Made by a program: the position numbers and the translations under genes. A stretch of 64,000 nt of DNA, from positions 128,138,714 to 128,202,713 of the forward strand of contig CM057460.1 of assembly GCA_030035585.1 (NCBI GenBank), in the 5' to 3' direction. The notes beneath the pieces are model-generated. The model saw nothing but the letters and a program-made list of their open reading frames with translations, searched no databases and was not told the DNA's origin. Origin of the DNA: Dugong dugon (taxonomy: Eukaryota > Chordata > Mammalia > Sirenia > Dugongidae). This document shows positions 34,309 through 46,923 of the stretch, piece after piece; positions within the stretch are counted from its first letter, which is position 1, and every line of letters begins with the position of its first letter.

Positions 34309-37300
34309 AGCCTGTTGTTGCTGTTGTTGTATTTAGGTGTTATTGAGTCAGTTCTGACTCATAGCAACCCTACGTACTACAGAATGAAACACTGCCCGGT
34401 TCTGTGCCATGCTCACAATCGTTGTTATGCTTGAGCCCATTGTTGCAGCCACTGTGTTAATCCATCTCGTCGAGGGTCTTCCTCTTTTGTGATGACCCTC
34501 TATTTTACCAAGCATGATGTCTTTCTCCAGGGACTGATCCCTCCTGATAACATGCCCGAAGTATGTAAGACATACTCTTGCCATCCTTGCTTCCAAGGAA
34601 CATTCTGGTTATACTTCTTCCAAGACAGATTTATTCATTCTTTTAGCAGTCTGTGGTATAGTCAATATTCTTTGCCGAAACCACAATTCAAAGGCATCAA
34701 ATCTTCTTCAGTCTTCCTTACTCATTGTCTAGCTTTCACGTGCACATGATGTGATTGAAAATACCATGACTTGGGTCAGGCGCACCTTAGTCTTCAAGGT
34801 GACATCTTTGCTTTTCAACACTTTAAGAGGTCTTTCACAGCAGATTTGCCCAACGCAATGCATCTTTTGATTTCTTGACTGCTGCTTCCATGGACATTGA
34901 TTGTGCATCCAAGTAAAATGAAATCCTTGACAACTTCAATCTTTTCTCCGTTTATCATGATGTTGCTTATTAGTCCAGTTATGAGGATTTTTGTTTTCTT
35001 TATGTTGAGGTGTAATCCATACTGAAAGCTGTGGTCTTTGATCTTCATCAATAAGTGCTTCAAGTCCTCTTCACTTTCAGCAAGCAAGGTTGTATCATCT
35101 GCATATCGCAGGTTGTTAATGAGTCTTCCTCCAATCCTGATGCCACGTTTTTCTTCATATAGTCCAGCCTCTAGGATTATTTGCTCAACATACAGATTGA
35201 ATAAGTATGGTGAAATGATACAACCCTGACGTACACATTTCCTGACTTTAAACCATGCAGTATCCCCTTGTTCTGTTCAAACAACTGCCTCTTGATCTAT
35301 GTACAGGTTCCTCATGAGCACAATTAAGTTTTCTGGAATTCCCATTCTTTGCTATGTTATCTATAATTGTTATGATTCACACAGGTGAATGCCTTTGCAT
35401 AGTCAATAAAACACAGATAAACATCTTTCTGGTATTCTCTGCTTTCAGCCAGGATCCACCTGACATCAATAACCATATCTCTGGTTCCACATCCTCTTCT
35501 GAATCCAGCCTGAATTTCGGCAGTTCTCTGTTCATTGATTGCTGCAACTGCTTTTGAAGGATCTTCAGCAAAATGTTACTTGTGTGTGATATTAATGATA
35601 TTGTTCAATAATTTGAATATTCTGTTGGATCACCTTTCTTTGGAATGGGTACAAATATGGATATTTTCCAGTCTGTTGGCCAGGTAGCTGTCCTCCAAAT
35701 CTCTTGGTATAGACTAGTGAGCACTTCCAGAAACATCTCAATTAATGTTTCGTCAATTCCTGGAGCCTCGTTTTTTGCCAATGCTTTCAGTGCAGCTTGG
35801 ACTTCTTCCCTCAGTACCATAGGTGCCTGATCATATGCTACCTCTTCAAATGGTTGAACATCAACCAGTAACTTTTGGTATAATAACTCTGTGCATTCCT
35901 TCCATCTTCGTTTGATGCTTCCTGCATCGTTTGATATTTTCCCCATAGAATCCTTCACTATTGCAACTCGAGGCTTGAATTGTTTCTTCGGTTCTTTCAG
36001 TTTAAGAAATGCTGAGCATGTTCTTCCCTTTTGGTCTTCTATCTCCAGCTCTTTGCACATGTGATTATAATGCTTTGTCTTCTTGAGCTGCCCCTTGAAA
36101 TCTTCTGTTCAGTTCTTTTACTTCATCATTTCTTTTGCTTTAGCTACTGGACATTCAAGAGCAAGTTTCAGAGTCTCTTCCGACATTCATTTTGGTCTTT
36201 TCTTTTTTTCTTGCCTTTTTAATGCCCTCTTTCTTTCTTCATGTATGATGTCCTTGATGTCATTCCACAATTCATCTGGTCTTTGGTCGTTAGTGTTCAA
36301 GGCGTCAAATCTATTCTTGAGATGGCTCTAAATTCAGGTGGGATATACTCAAGGTCGTACTTTGGCTCTTGTGAACTTGTTCTAATTTTCTTCAGCTTTA
36401 GCTTCAACTTCCATATGAGCAATCGATGGTCTGTTCCACAGTTGGCCCCTGGCCTTGTTCTGACTGATGATACTGAGCTTTTCCATTGTATCCTTCCACA
36501 AATGTGCTCAATTTGATTACTGTGTATTCCATCTGGCAAGGTCCACGTGTATAGTCGCTGTTTATGTTGTTGAAAAAAGGTATTTGCAATGAAGGAGTCA
36601 TTGGTCTTGCAAAATTCTATCATGTGATCTCTAGCATCGTTTCCATTACCAAGGCCAAATTTTCCAACTACCAATCCTTCTTTGTTTCCAACTTTCACAT
36701 TCCAATCACCAGTAATTATCAATGCATCCTGATTCCATGTTCCATCAATTTCAGACTGCAGAAGCTGGTGAAAACCTTCAATTTCTTCGTCTGTGGCCTT
36801 AGTGGTTGGTATGTAAATTTAAATAATAGTTGTATTAACTGGTCTTTCTTGTAGGCATATGGATATTATCCTATCACTGTCAGCGTTGTACTTCAGGATA
36901 GATCTTGAAATGTTCTTTTTGACGATGAATGCAACGCCATTCCTCCTCAAGTTGTCATTCCTGGCATAGTAGACCATATGATTGTCTGATTCAACAGTCT
37001 ATTTCAGCTCATTAATGCCTAGGATATCAATGTTTATGTGTTCCATTTCATTTTTGATGATTTCCAGTTTTCCTAGATTCATACGTTGTACATTCCATGT
37101 TCCAATTATTCATGGATGTTTTCAGTTGTTTCTTCTTATTTTGAGTCTTGCCACATTAGCAAATGAAGGTCCCAAAAGCTTGACTCCATCCACGTCATTA
37201 AGGCCGACTCTACTTTGTGGAGGCAGCTCTTTCCCAATTGTATTTTGAGTGCCCTCCAACCTGGGGGGCGCATCTTCCAGCACTATATCAATGTTCCACT

Positions 37301-37505
37301 GCTGTTCTTAAGGTTTTCACTGTCTAATTCTTTTCAGAAGTAAACTTCTGGGTCCTTCTTCCTAGTCTGTCTTAGTCTGGAAGTTTAGCTGAAATCTGTC
37401 CGCTATAGGTGACCCTGCTGGTATCTAAATGCTGGTAGCATAGCTTCCAGCATCACAGCAACATGCAAGCCCCCACAGTAGGACAAACTGACAGACACAT
37501 GGGGG
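34309..37505 (-). mobile_element. Near full-length RTE/BovB-clade LINE, antisense (3.2 kb)
   Basis: The length matches a complete RTE. On the minus strand, a 5' leader of about 390 bases is followed by the endonuclease (about 37110-36300), reverse transcriptase (about 36060-34815), C-terminal domain and a short GTT/AAC-repeat tail. Flanks tctca at 34304-34308 and 37506-37510 fit the target duplication in the host LTR. Best RTE copy in the window, but not intact. Confidence 0.93.
34348..37110 (-). pseudogene. RTE ORF2 (APE endonuclease and reverse transcriptase) pseudogene
   Basis: The endonuclease shows GINELK (about 37010), ALIITGDWNVKVGN (about 36690-36730) and CGTDHRLLIW (about 36430), the usual APE catalytic segments. 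The polymerase shows QAALKALAKNEAPGIDE and FVPIPKKGDPTEYSNY (35605-35830), then RYADDTTLLAESEEDL with an intact YADD box at 35094-35105. The C-terminal part is at 34348-34596 (MARVCLTYFGHVIRRDQSLE, GRPSTRWINTV). At least two stops in the endonuclease and several frame breaks between blocks disable it. Confidence 0.92.
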
Positions 37506-37548
37506 TCTCACAGTCTAGGAGGCTAGAAGTCTGAATTCAGGGTGCCAG

Positions 37549-37731
37549 AACAGGGGAAGATTGATGACAAGGACCTTCTCCCAGAGCTGACACAGAGAAA
37601 GAGCCTATCCCTGGAGCTGACATCCTGAATTTGGACTTCTAGCCTCCTAGACTGTGAGAGAATACATTTCTCTTTGTTAAGGCCACCCACTTGTGGTATT
37701 TCTGTTATAGCAGCACTAGACAACTAAGACA
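37549..37731 (+). mobile_element. MaLR LTR 3' part, sense, facing its inverted partner
   Basis: caggggaagattgatgacaa to actagacaactaagac then a. The 37618-37735 part is the inverse of 34236-34308 plus 37506-37547, giving a hairpin-like LTR pair with about 70 bases of loop. Confidence 0.88.
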
Positions 37732-37744
37732 GTATTAGACAGAC

Positions 37745-37935
37745 CTGGGACTACATGTGGGCTGCACAACTCACTAGGTGTTTGATCAGGTGAGGAAAAC
37801 GTAATCTCTCTCAGTGTCAGTTTCTTCATTTGTAAAAAGAGGATAAAAATACTTGGCTTGTATGATTTTTCCAAAGTAGGATGTTGACTCTCACATAGTA
37901 GGTGCCACTCATTTGGTAGCCATTATTACTTTTTG
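37745..37935 (+). repeat. MIR
   Basis: gggactacatgtgggctgca, ctctcagtgtcagtttcttc, atttgtaaaaagaggataaa and cacatagtaggtgccactca follow the MIR consensus order. Confidence 0.85.
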
Positions 37936-38479
37936 ATGGTTTTTCATAGTTGCACTTCACTATTTCAGCAAAAAGATATTAACAAATAAGTTAATTACTA
38001 CTGAGATTTAGGTCTCAGCTCCCCTTTATATTTTTAAAAGTTACATAGGACTCAAAGAGCTTTTATTTTTGTGAGCTATACCTATTGATGTTAGAAAATA
38101 AAATGGAGAAATTTTAAACACATATATTTATTAAGCAGTTAAAATAATAATACTTAACCCATTACTCATTATATTTTGCAAATCTCTTTGGGTTAGTAGA
38201 AATAGCTAATCACCATATCTTCCTCTGCCTTCCATCTGTTGTAACATCATACATCATGTAGCTTGGAAATCTCAATGTTTTACCATGAAACAATACCAAC
38301 AAAAAGACAAATTATGTCCTATAGTATCATGAGAACAGTTTTGACCTTGCAGGCTCCATGTAAATGTAACTCAGTCAACTCAACAATGTCTGAGACAGAC
38401 TGGATGTGTTCAACAGTGTGGTTTTATTGCCCTAATTATTAAATCACAGTCAAATATATGATATATCATGTATTACTTA
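37936..38479. other. Intergenic sequence, no gene seen
   Basis: AT-rich and unassigned. Confidence 0.4.
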
Positions 38480-38632
38480 TCCATTTTCATTTTGTATGTC
38501 CCCCTCTAAAGTATAAGCTTCATGAAGCATTTTTTTAATTGTTTTTTCTTTTTTTTTAACTTTTTTATTCCCATCATCTAGACCAATACCTGGCACACGG
38601 TAGACGGCCTATCAATGTTTGTTGAATAAAAA
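38480..38632 (+). repeat. L2 LINE 3' end
   Basis: ctctaaagtataagcttcat, cccatcatctagaccaatac, ctggcacacggtagacggcc and tcaatgtttgttgaataaaa are the L2 3' ending. Confidence 0.8.
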
Positions 38633-39334
38633 AAAAAGTATTCAAATACACAATTATTAGTTCCATAATTAGAATTTAAAACTGTATATATATTGGTAAC
38701 AATGTATTGATTGAAAATTTTCACTAAAATTAGCCATAATGTCATTATCTTCCATTTCCCCCCTCTCATATCCACCTTAATGACATAATTTAAAAATCAG
38801 AACTAATAATTTAGTTTGAAAAAATTTTTAAAAATCATTAACATTTACTTTAATTTGATTCCTAGCATTAGAGTGAGAAATACTGACTTACAAGGAAAAG
38901 CTTCTTAGAGTTTTTACATAGACAAAATAATGTACCTTTAAAGTTCTGAGGATTTTGACTTCTGAAAAAAATCAACAAAAAAAAAATTCAAAATTTCCTC
39001 AGATGACTGTGCTTCAAATATCTTTCCATTTATAAAAGGTTATTCTATCTGAGAGGGAGAATTTTTCAGAAAGCCACTTTCTAGCTCTATATACCTCATC
39101 AACTCCTGAATTATTTCTATACTGTGACTTGCAATCAGGGTTGGGGAATAAGCAACAACAACAATAACAAAAAGAAAACCCTGGTACTCGCTGCTCGCCC
39201 ACAATCCACTCTGTTTTATTAACCCTTGATTATGCTTACATTACATTCTGAGTTCCAGACTTGCTTTTGCTCAAATTGTTCAGTGGTTCTGAATGAATCA
39301 CTCCGTCTTTCGGAATCTCAGTTCTTTACTGAAA

Positions 39335-39460
39335 TCCCTGGAAACACTTTGAAGACAGGATCTATATCTTTTCCCTGAGTAGCCGGAGTGCCTGGTACAA
39401 GACCTGATATCATAACTGCACCACAAAAACTTACTAAATGAATAAGTGAATAAATGAACA
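39335..39460 (+). repeat. L2 LINE 3' end
   Basis: tttgaagacaggatctatat, gagtagccggagtgcctggt and actaaatgaataagtgaata match the decayed L2 tail. Confidence 0.6.
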
Positions 39461-42245
39461 ATGGGAGCTAGAAGAAAACGCAAAGCTCTTCTTGTTTATC
39501 GCCTTTGTATAAAACTATACTTAATCATCCTCAAGCAGTGGGGTGAATTGTCTTCCTAAAACTCATTAGTTCTTCATTCCTTTATTGGCAACAGGCACCA
39601 AGCCTCAGTGCTTACAGGAAGGGTGCTATCCCTCATGCTTAACACTCACTATAGGTTTATTTCCTTATTTTGGCTTGGCATCAACAGACAAATTATGGTG
39701 TTGTATCAATTATTGAAATAACTCAGGTAATAAGCCTGCTTTTGTTAAAAGATCCATTCCACTGCCCGTGAAAACGGAACAATTAGATGACATTTTTATA
39801 AACATGGTTGAACCCACCACTTAACTGTTTTTGGGGGGCAAATATGCAGCCTCCAAATAACTAATACTTCCTTGCTAATAAAGGTATCTCTTTTTCGTCT
39901 TTCATCATTTCAGCCTCCAGTTTCCTTCTGCAATATCTACAAGCTACTTAAAGATACGAAGTCCCATATCAGTGTTACAATCAGTGTTGTACCTTCCACC
40001 TCACTATCACTGTTCATAAATGAGAGAGTTGTGTTTGTAGAGAACTTCAGCATTAATGGCCCCTTCTAAACAACCCCCAAAATGTAAGGAAACACATAAA
40101 GGACCCCTTCAGTGGTAGAATACTCCTTAAAGACTTGGTGACCTTTCAAAGTTACATCCAACTTTGCAATTTAATTTTGTAAATATTTTCAGATTGTATA
40201 GCTAGTAGTCTTTTCATAAGGAAAAAAAAAATCAGTAATCATCTGTCCTTATTTCACACACAGCACCTGAGAGGCTCATTCAATGGCTGTCTGTGGTGTC
40301 AGCAGCTGCGAGAGTTATCAAGGTTTAGGGATGTAGATAGAATATTCCGAACAGCAAAGTTTCTCACAGAACACTCCTGAGTACTATTTATATGGCAGAG
40401 TGGGCTTAAAATACAGTGCTGACAGTGGCCCAGGGAAGATGAGTTTCAGCTTGTGATGGTCAGTCTTTAAGAAATCAGAAACCAGGGCAGTGCACTAACC
40501 TCTGCAAATGGAAACAGAAATAGGGGGCCCAAGGAGAATTTTGCCTAAAGGTGCAAATCACTCTGTCTTTATCCTCTGATTAGACGGATAATAACAGTGA
40601 ATTATAACAAGGCTGCTCCAGAATGTGAGTCAGTAAACAGAGTTTTTACAGAGTGGTAATACTTTATAAATGTAACTGGAGGCACCGATATCAAATATGA
40701 TTGTTCCCCCCACTCTGCATTTTAACATTTTATCAGAGTAGGAGGTGAAATCTTATAAGTGAGAACCATCTTGATGATCTATGAAAACAAAATAACAATT
40801 GCAGCTTTCTAGGATGGACCAATCACAAACACTCAACTGATTAGTAGTTATCAGCATGTAACAAAGAAGTCTTTCTTGATGTTTTTCTCTCTCTGGTATC
40901 ACTACTTCAGATCCAAGTCCCTTTGTCAACTAAATTACCAGCTGTTTTTTTAACCTAAAAACATCAGGAAGAGAACAAGAACTCAAACATTAAATGTAAA
41001 GTCTATATATACCAGTCATCAATTAATCATTGTTAATGGATAGCATGCTTAATGTCTCAGCTGTTATCTCATTGTTGCTGGCTACTAACTTATTTTGCAA
41101 AATGTATTTTGTGTGATTTATGGAATATTTCCTGGTGGAAATATTACTTTCTCTGCTAAGACTGTCATTCATAACTTAGTAGCTATGTGAATAACACAGT
41201 TTGGGGATGTGCAACTCAAAAAGCAAACATATCCATATTCATTTTTTAAAAGCTTATGATGACCTCTACGATAATCATCAGGCCTTGAAAATTGGGTGGA
41301 TGCTTTTTATAAGACTACACGTAATAATGTAGTTCACAATGTTGGATATCTATTATTTGGGGCTTTCAATTACAATTAGTTTCCTCTATCTAAAAAAAAA
41401 CTGTTTATAAGACACTTTTGCAGATTGACATGAGGGAGTCATGCCAGTTTCTTACGGGACTTATAACCCAGAAATACTCTAATGGGATGTCATCTACACT
41501 TGCCAAGTCATATTATATGATTTAGCTAGCTATGGAAAAAGAATGTGAGTGCCTCTTTTTCCTTGGTGAAGAATTTAACTAAAGTTTGTATAGCCTTGGC
41601 CCATCAGGCATACTTTACTCTGATAATGGAACTGCAGTTATTCAATGTCCCACTTAAAGACAGCATTAAAAATCATCTTGTCAGGAGACTTCCACATGGC
41701 TGGGAGGAAGGGCCCTTGATGTTGAATGGACAGGAAATTTTTTCTGACACAGTTTGGAAACCAAGTTACAGATGGCTAAAACCAGAGTCACACTAACAGA
41801 GTTTGCCAGAAGCAATATATATTTGACTTAGTTGCTCTTTGTGAGAAGTGGATGAAAAATTTGACTATTGCTAAACTATGTTTGAAATTCTGCACGTTAT
41901 TTCTTCTTTTGCACTTGTTGGATTTTTGAGAAAATGATATTTCTTTGAGAAAATAGAGTTCTTCTGTGTCCAGTCAATCATTAAATAAGACAAGTGAATC
42001 TTCCAAAATGATTGAGCGGGAGAAAGAGAGAAAGGTTAGAACTAGAGGCTTCCAAGAGAACCTCAAAGCTTCTCTTTATCCATCCTTCCGCCATCTGCAA
42101 AGTGAGAATATTGTACCAGAGACTGATAACGATTAAGGACAGTTCCAAAGAAAGGAAGCAGGGATTTCTCTGTACTGAATTTAGAAAGAGAGGTTAGTGA
42201 GAGACTTAAAGGTCAGAGCCCATGGAAGATGTGTCTTTTTGGATT
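39461..42245. other. Longest mostly unique stretch, no gene seen
   Basis: About 2.8 kb in which I recognise no transposon family. No exon can be argued: the longest frame (83 codons, 41545-41796, +) has no domain and no flanking splice signals that I trust. Being spared by repeats, it is a candidate for conserved noncoding DNA; a cross-species alignment would tell. Confidence 0.45.
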
Positions 42246-42462
42246 AAAAAAAAAAAAAAAAACCCAAACCTGTTGCCGTTGAGGTGATTCTGACTCATAA
42301 TTGAGAATTCAGGTATATGTCTAGTTAGGGAGCCAGTAATTGATTGAAGGTTTACTATTTGAGGAGTCACATCTTTCTCCCACAGAGTGGCTGGTGGGTT
42401 CAAACCACCAAACTTTTGGTTAGCAGTCGAGTGCTTTTTAACCATTGAACCACAAAGGCTTC
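42246..42462 (-). mobile_element. AfroSINE (long form), antisense
   Basis: A-tract, then acccaaacctgttgccgttg, an odd middle with aggtatatgtctagttaggg, the block catctttctcccacagagtg, and the head aaccattgaaccacaaaggc. Confidence 0.88.
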
Positions 42463-42719
42463 AATAAGAAAATAAAATAAGAGTATTATTAAGTATAATT
42501 AAACTGAAACTGTGGAAAATTATTGGCTTTCTTATACAATATTCCAGTCACACACACATACACACAAAAAAACGACTTGAAGAACAGTAGAATTAGCCCA
42601 TAATGTGCATGTCCAAAAATTTAAAGTTTCAGCTTTTCTTTATTAAATAATGTCTTAACTAACACAATTCTTTTGGATAACACAGACATCATTAGTACTG
42701 TTCACCAAATATTTCCAGC

Positions 42720-43075
42720 TGTTTGCTTCTTTACACACATACTAGGATTATACTTCCTAGCCCCCTTAGCATGGGTATGGACATGTGACTAGTTCTTCCC
42801 AACGAGTTGCAAGCAGAAGGGATGTATGATAATTCTGGGCCAGAACATTTGATAACTGATACAGAATTTTCTTTTGATTGGTGATTGTGATTAAAAGTTT
42901 TCTTTCTCTCTGACCAGGTACCAGATCATGGCTGCTTCATCTGCTTGATTCTAAGATATGAATGATGGCCAACGGAATCCTCAGCCAATGCACTCATACG
43001 AGAAATCGTAAATAAATCTTATCATTTTGAAGCACTGGAATTTTAGAGTTGTTTGATAAACACAACCTAGCACAT
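42720..43075. repeat. LTR-like ancient repeat, family not assigned
   Basis: ggacatgtgactagttcttc, caacgagttgcaagcagaag, a late aataaatcttatcattttga and gttgtttgataaacacaacc resemble an old mammalian LTR or LTR-like repeat (I cannot name it). Non-coding. Confidence 0.4.
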
Positions 43076-43369
43076 CCTTAAATAGGTAAAAGAATTTTTT
43101 TTATTTTTATGTTTTAAATTTTCTGTACAGAAGAAGACACTGTGGCCCAAAGTCAGAAAACTATATAAGAATTTCAGAGTTCCAAGAAACCTTGGTGTTA
43201 CACAACCTGTCTAGTAGCCTGATACTTAACCTTAGTTCTCTTGAATCTTTTATAATTATTTAATTGTTTAGGAGAAAGTTAAATCCTGAATGTTGCTCAC
43301 TTCCTGTTCTGAAAGCATCTTGTCAACACTTTAGGATTTGAGAGATATATATCACGTTAATAGACAGGG

Positions 43370-43620
43370 CTTGGTAATCGATCGGATGTAAGAGATGAAG
43401 CAGAAGGAGGCATCAGATTTGACTCTAGGTTTAGAATTGAATGACTGGATTGATGGAGATGCCTTTTACTAAGATACGAAACACTGGCAGAGAATCAATT
43501 TTGTGAATGAAGATCGTAAGTTCACTTTTGGACATGCTGATTTTGAGTCACCTTTTAGACATCTAAGAGTAGATATGAAGATGCTAATTAGAAAGACAGG
43601 CCTGGAGCTCAAAAGAGAGG
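43370..43620 (-). repeat. Probable L2 internal fragment, antisense
   Basis: gcatcagatttgactctagg, ttttggacatgctgattttg, cttttagacatctaagagta and ctggagctcaaaagagaggt match a block common in antisense L2 copies. Confidence 0.5.
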
Positions 43621-43660
43621 TTAGGATTTGAAATACATGTTTGTGAGTTATTTGGATATT

Positions 43661-43833
43661 AAAAAAAAAAAAAAAAAACTAAACCCGTTGCCGTCAAGTT
43701 GATTCCAACTGTAGCAACCCTATAGGACAGAGTAGAACTGCCCCATAGGGTTTCCAAGGAGCAGCCGGTAGAATTGAACTGCTGACCTTGTGGTCAGCAG
43801 TTGAGCTCTTAACCACTGCACCGCTAGGGCTCC
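43661..43833 (-). mobile_element. AfroSINE (short form), antisense
   Basis: A tract, actaaacccgttgccgtcaa, gaactgccccatagggtttc, head cactgcaccgctagggctcc. Well preserved. Confidence 0.95.
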
Positions 43834-43877
43834 TATTTTCATACAGGGGTAATTCATGCTGTGCAAATGTATGAGAT

Positions 43878-44300
43878 GCATGTGAAAGCTGGATGATGAA
43901 AAAGGAAGACTGAAGAAGAACTGACACGTTTAATTGTGGTGTTGGCGAAGAATACTGAATATACCAGGGACTGCCAAAGAAGGAACAAATCTGTCTCGGA
44001 AGAAGTACAACCAGAATGCTCCTTAGAGGCAAGGATGGCAAGACTTCATCTCACATACTTTAGACATGTTATCAGGGGGGATGGATCAGTCCCTGCAGAA
44101 GGACATCACACTTGGTAAAGTAGAGGGTCAGTGAAAAAAAGGAATACCCTCAAAGAGATGCAATGACACAGTGGCTCCAACAATGTGTTCAAACATAATA
44201 ACGACTATGAGGATGACGGAGGACCGGGCAGTGTTCTGTTCTGTTGTACCTAGGGTTGCTATGAGTTGGAATTGACTAGATGGCACCTAACAACAACAAC
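43878..44300 (+). mobile_element. RTE LINE 3' fragment
   Basis: gtgaaagctggatgatgaaa, gaacaaatctgtctcggaag, aggcaaggatggcaagactt, gacatgttatcagggggg, ending ggcacctaacaacaacaaca. The sense C-terminal coding part is broken by stops. Confidence 0.93.
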
Positions 44301-44304
44301 ATAT

Positions 44305-44400
44305 CGTAGATGAAGCACTTTCATGTATATTAACTCATTTGACCTCCATAAGGACCCTGGGAAACTTACCTTCATGAAAACTATTCTAAAATTCACAAAT
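44305..44400 (-). repeat. MIR fragment, antisense
   Basis: gatgaagcactttcatgtat, attaactcatttgacctcca and taaggaccctgggaaactta follow antisense MIR. Confidence 0.65.
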
Positions 44401-45745
44401 GAACATCTATTCCATTGACTTAAAATCATTATTTATAGAGTGACATGGTCTCAATGCTTTGCTCACAAACCAGAATTCTGAATTAGCAGTTTAGATTATT
44501 TACTTATGTGTTAATTTTTACTCAGAAAATTGATCTGATAATGAAAGATTAAAATGCCCATATTTTTGGCTAATCAAAAACCACTGTGCTATTAAATGAC
44601 TATACACAGATAACAATTACATACATGTTAAAACTCAACAAGTCAAATGTTCTAGACATCTAGCAGAAGGACTAAAGCGAGACCCCTCAAGGAAAGATGT
44701 ATTACATAGCAACTCCACTTACCAAGTGAACGGCCAGGAGAGACCCAGCTGTGGTTGGATAGTTTGGAGCAGACTTTTCCTAAAAATACATGAAAAGCAG
44801 TTGTGCATTGCCGGCTCCGCAAGTAAAGCATCGACAATTAAATACAGTAAATGTTCTATTTCATCAAACGTCTTTAAAAACAGGTTTTAAAACAGAGGGT
44901 TAAATGAGTAGCAGGCGTTGAAAGTACTTCCTCTCATTTTAAATTAACACGAACGCCAAGCATGAAGTCATTTCATAAAATACTTTTAATCCTTGTCTAA
45001 GAGACCACACTGATGGAAAATCATGAACGAATACAAGGAAAAAAAATCTGATCACTAATTAGTTATGATTCAGTGTGATTTAAGTTCCACCACACTAACT
45101 TAGAATCTCAAGTGAAAGACAAATAAATATTGGATTGAAAAACATTCAAGGTTGATCTTACAAAAATCAGTGTCTGTTTTTTTTAATTTGCCACATATTT
45201 GCAACAGTGAACATCAGATCTACTTCACAGCCCCATTTGTTAAATACTGTCTGGATTTTTTTCAAGTTATCTCTTTCAAGTACCATTTTGTTGGTTTCTT
45301 ATTATTTTCCTTGGAGAAAAAAATTTGTCCCTCAAATCCAAATTTAATTTTACTAAAACAAAACCTCCTCTGATTTGTGTAGGGGCATATGCTGATTTTA
45401 ATTATAGAGAGAATTTTTATCTGAACAGCCAGTAGACATTAACTTTCACATCCTAAAATAAATGTCCTGGAAAACAATTCAATCAGCCCGCATTATCTTT
45501 ACATCAATACAATATTCAGAGGATGTTTAATGGTAGCAATCCAACAAAAGGTTAGAAAACTAATAAATATTTAGGCTGGAGCTAGTGGCTAATTAAAATC
45601 GCATAAACAGAGGATCATATATTCAAACCTCCTAGTGTATTGTCCCTTTAAACTTGAAAATCTAATAAGCAGAACCTTTAAAGAAAAAATGAAGACTTTT
45701 CAGTACAGAGGCCAACCAGGGAAGTGCATATGTGTAAAAAAAATT
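44401..45745. other. Unique intergenic sequence, no gene seen
   Basis: No repeat or exon recognised. The 60-73-codon frames here have no coding signature. Confidence 0.4.
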
Positions 45746-45823
45746 TTTTCTTCCCTCCTTCCTTCCTTCCCTTCTGTTCCTTCTCTCCCTCCCTCCCTTC
45801 CTTCCTCTTTCCTTTCCTTTTTT
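45746..45823. repeat. Polypyrimidine (CCTT)n tract
   Basis: Continuous C/T on the plus strand, purines on the minus strand, dominated by cttcctt words. Confidence 0.95.
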
Positions 45824-46248
45824 AAACAGGCCCATTATCTTTTGACCTCTGGGCAAGCACATGACATTCTCATATAGAGTAATTAAATGAACTCCAATCC
45901 CCTTATGGATTTTTGGACTCTATGGACCTTACTGTCCTTTCCAAACCCAACATATTCTATTATTGAAAGTGACTCCTCATTTTTGCCTTAAACCCACTAA
46001 CATAAAGAATAAGAAAACAACATGCAGTGCAGTAATAATAATTCAATTTTATTGTGATAATTTCAAAATTATCTGTTACACTTGTAAAATTATCAAGGAA
46101 AACTTTTTTTTTTTTTAATCAGCTAATTAACCTCTGTTTATTCTTGGTATCATGGACTCAATTTATCACCAAGCCTCAGATGGTTAGTAAAGTCGCCATC
46201 TTCCCTAAACAATGACTATGATGACTTTACAGACTATTAACCACTTTA

Positions 46249-46665
46249 GTTTCTTAATGCTGCTGTAACAGAAATACCACAAATGAATGGCTTTAAAGAA
46301 TAGAAATATATTTTCTCACAGTTTAGAAGGTTAGAAGGCCATATGCAGGGCACAGGCTATAGGGGAAAGCTCTCTATGTCGGCTTTGGGATAAGATCTTT
46401 AAGTTTCTGTAAACTCCGAAGTTCCTCAGTTTTTTGAAGATCTTCACATGACATCCCTCACCCCTCCCCTATTTTCGCTTGCTTGTTTTTCTGTCTAATC
46501 TGCTCTTTTTATAACTCAGAGGTGATTAGGTTTAGGACATATTCTACACTGATATGGCCTCATTAACATAAAAAAGAAAACTATTTCCAAATAGGATTAC
46601 ATCCAAAAGTATAGGGGTCAGGACTCCAACACATATGTTTGGGGGACAAAATTCAATCCATAACA
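46249..46665 (-). mobile_element. Solo LTR, MaLR-like, divergent subfamily
   Basis: agtttcttaatgctgctgta at one end and acaaaattcaatccataaca at the other, with the shared ggctttaaagaatagaaata and ggcctcattaacata. The middle differs from the other LTRs here, so an older relative. Confidence 0.8.
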
Positions 46666-46798
46666 CCAACTAATAGGATTAAAATAAAAGTAACCCCTTG
46701 AGGCAAATATGTCACTGTGATTGAAGCTGGGTGCGCATGACTGGTTGGAGTAGTTTTGCCTAAGTGTTTCATAGGCAAAAATTAAATTGAGTTTAATT

Positions 46799-46923
46799 TC
46801 TTCCTTCCTCCCTCCTTCCCTGCCTTCCTCCTCCACCACTTTATTTTTTCTTCCTTCCTTCCTTCCTCCCTCCCTCTCTCCTCCCCTCCCTCCCCCCACC
46901 TCCTTCTCTCCTTTTTTCCTTCT
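46799..46923. repeat. Polypyrimidine (TTCC)n tract
   Basis: About 125 bases almost wholly C/T (ttccttccttccttcctccc, ctcctcccctccctcccccc), interrupted by accactttattt. Confidence 0.95.

Larger units (their letters stand above)
34236..37547 (-). mobile_element. MaLR LTR fragment, antisense, split by an RTE
   Basis: The first part, tgtcttacttatctagtgct to ttctctca (34236-34308), resumes after the RTE at 37506 as tctcacagtctaggaggcta and stops near 37547 at gggtgcc. There it meets a sense-orientation piece of the same LTR (37549-37731), making a fold-back. Confidence 0.88.

Noticed and set aside
45662..45862. Arg/Lys/Gly-rich minus frame
   Set aside because: Produced by the CCTT tract; low complexity.
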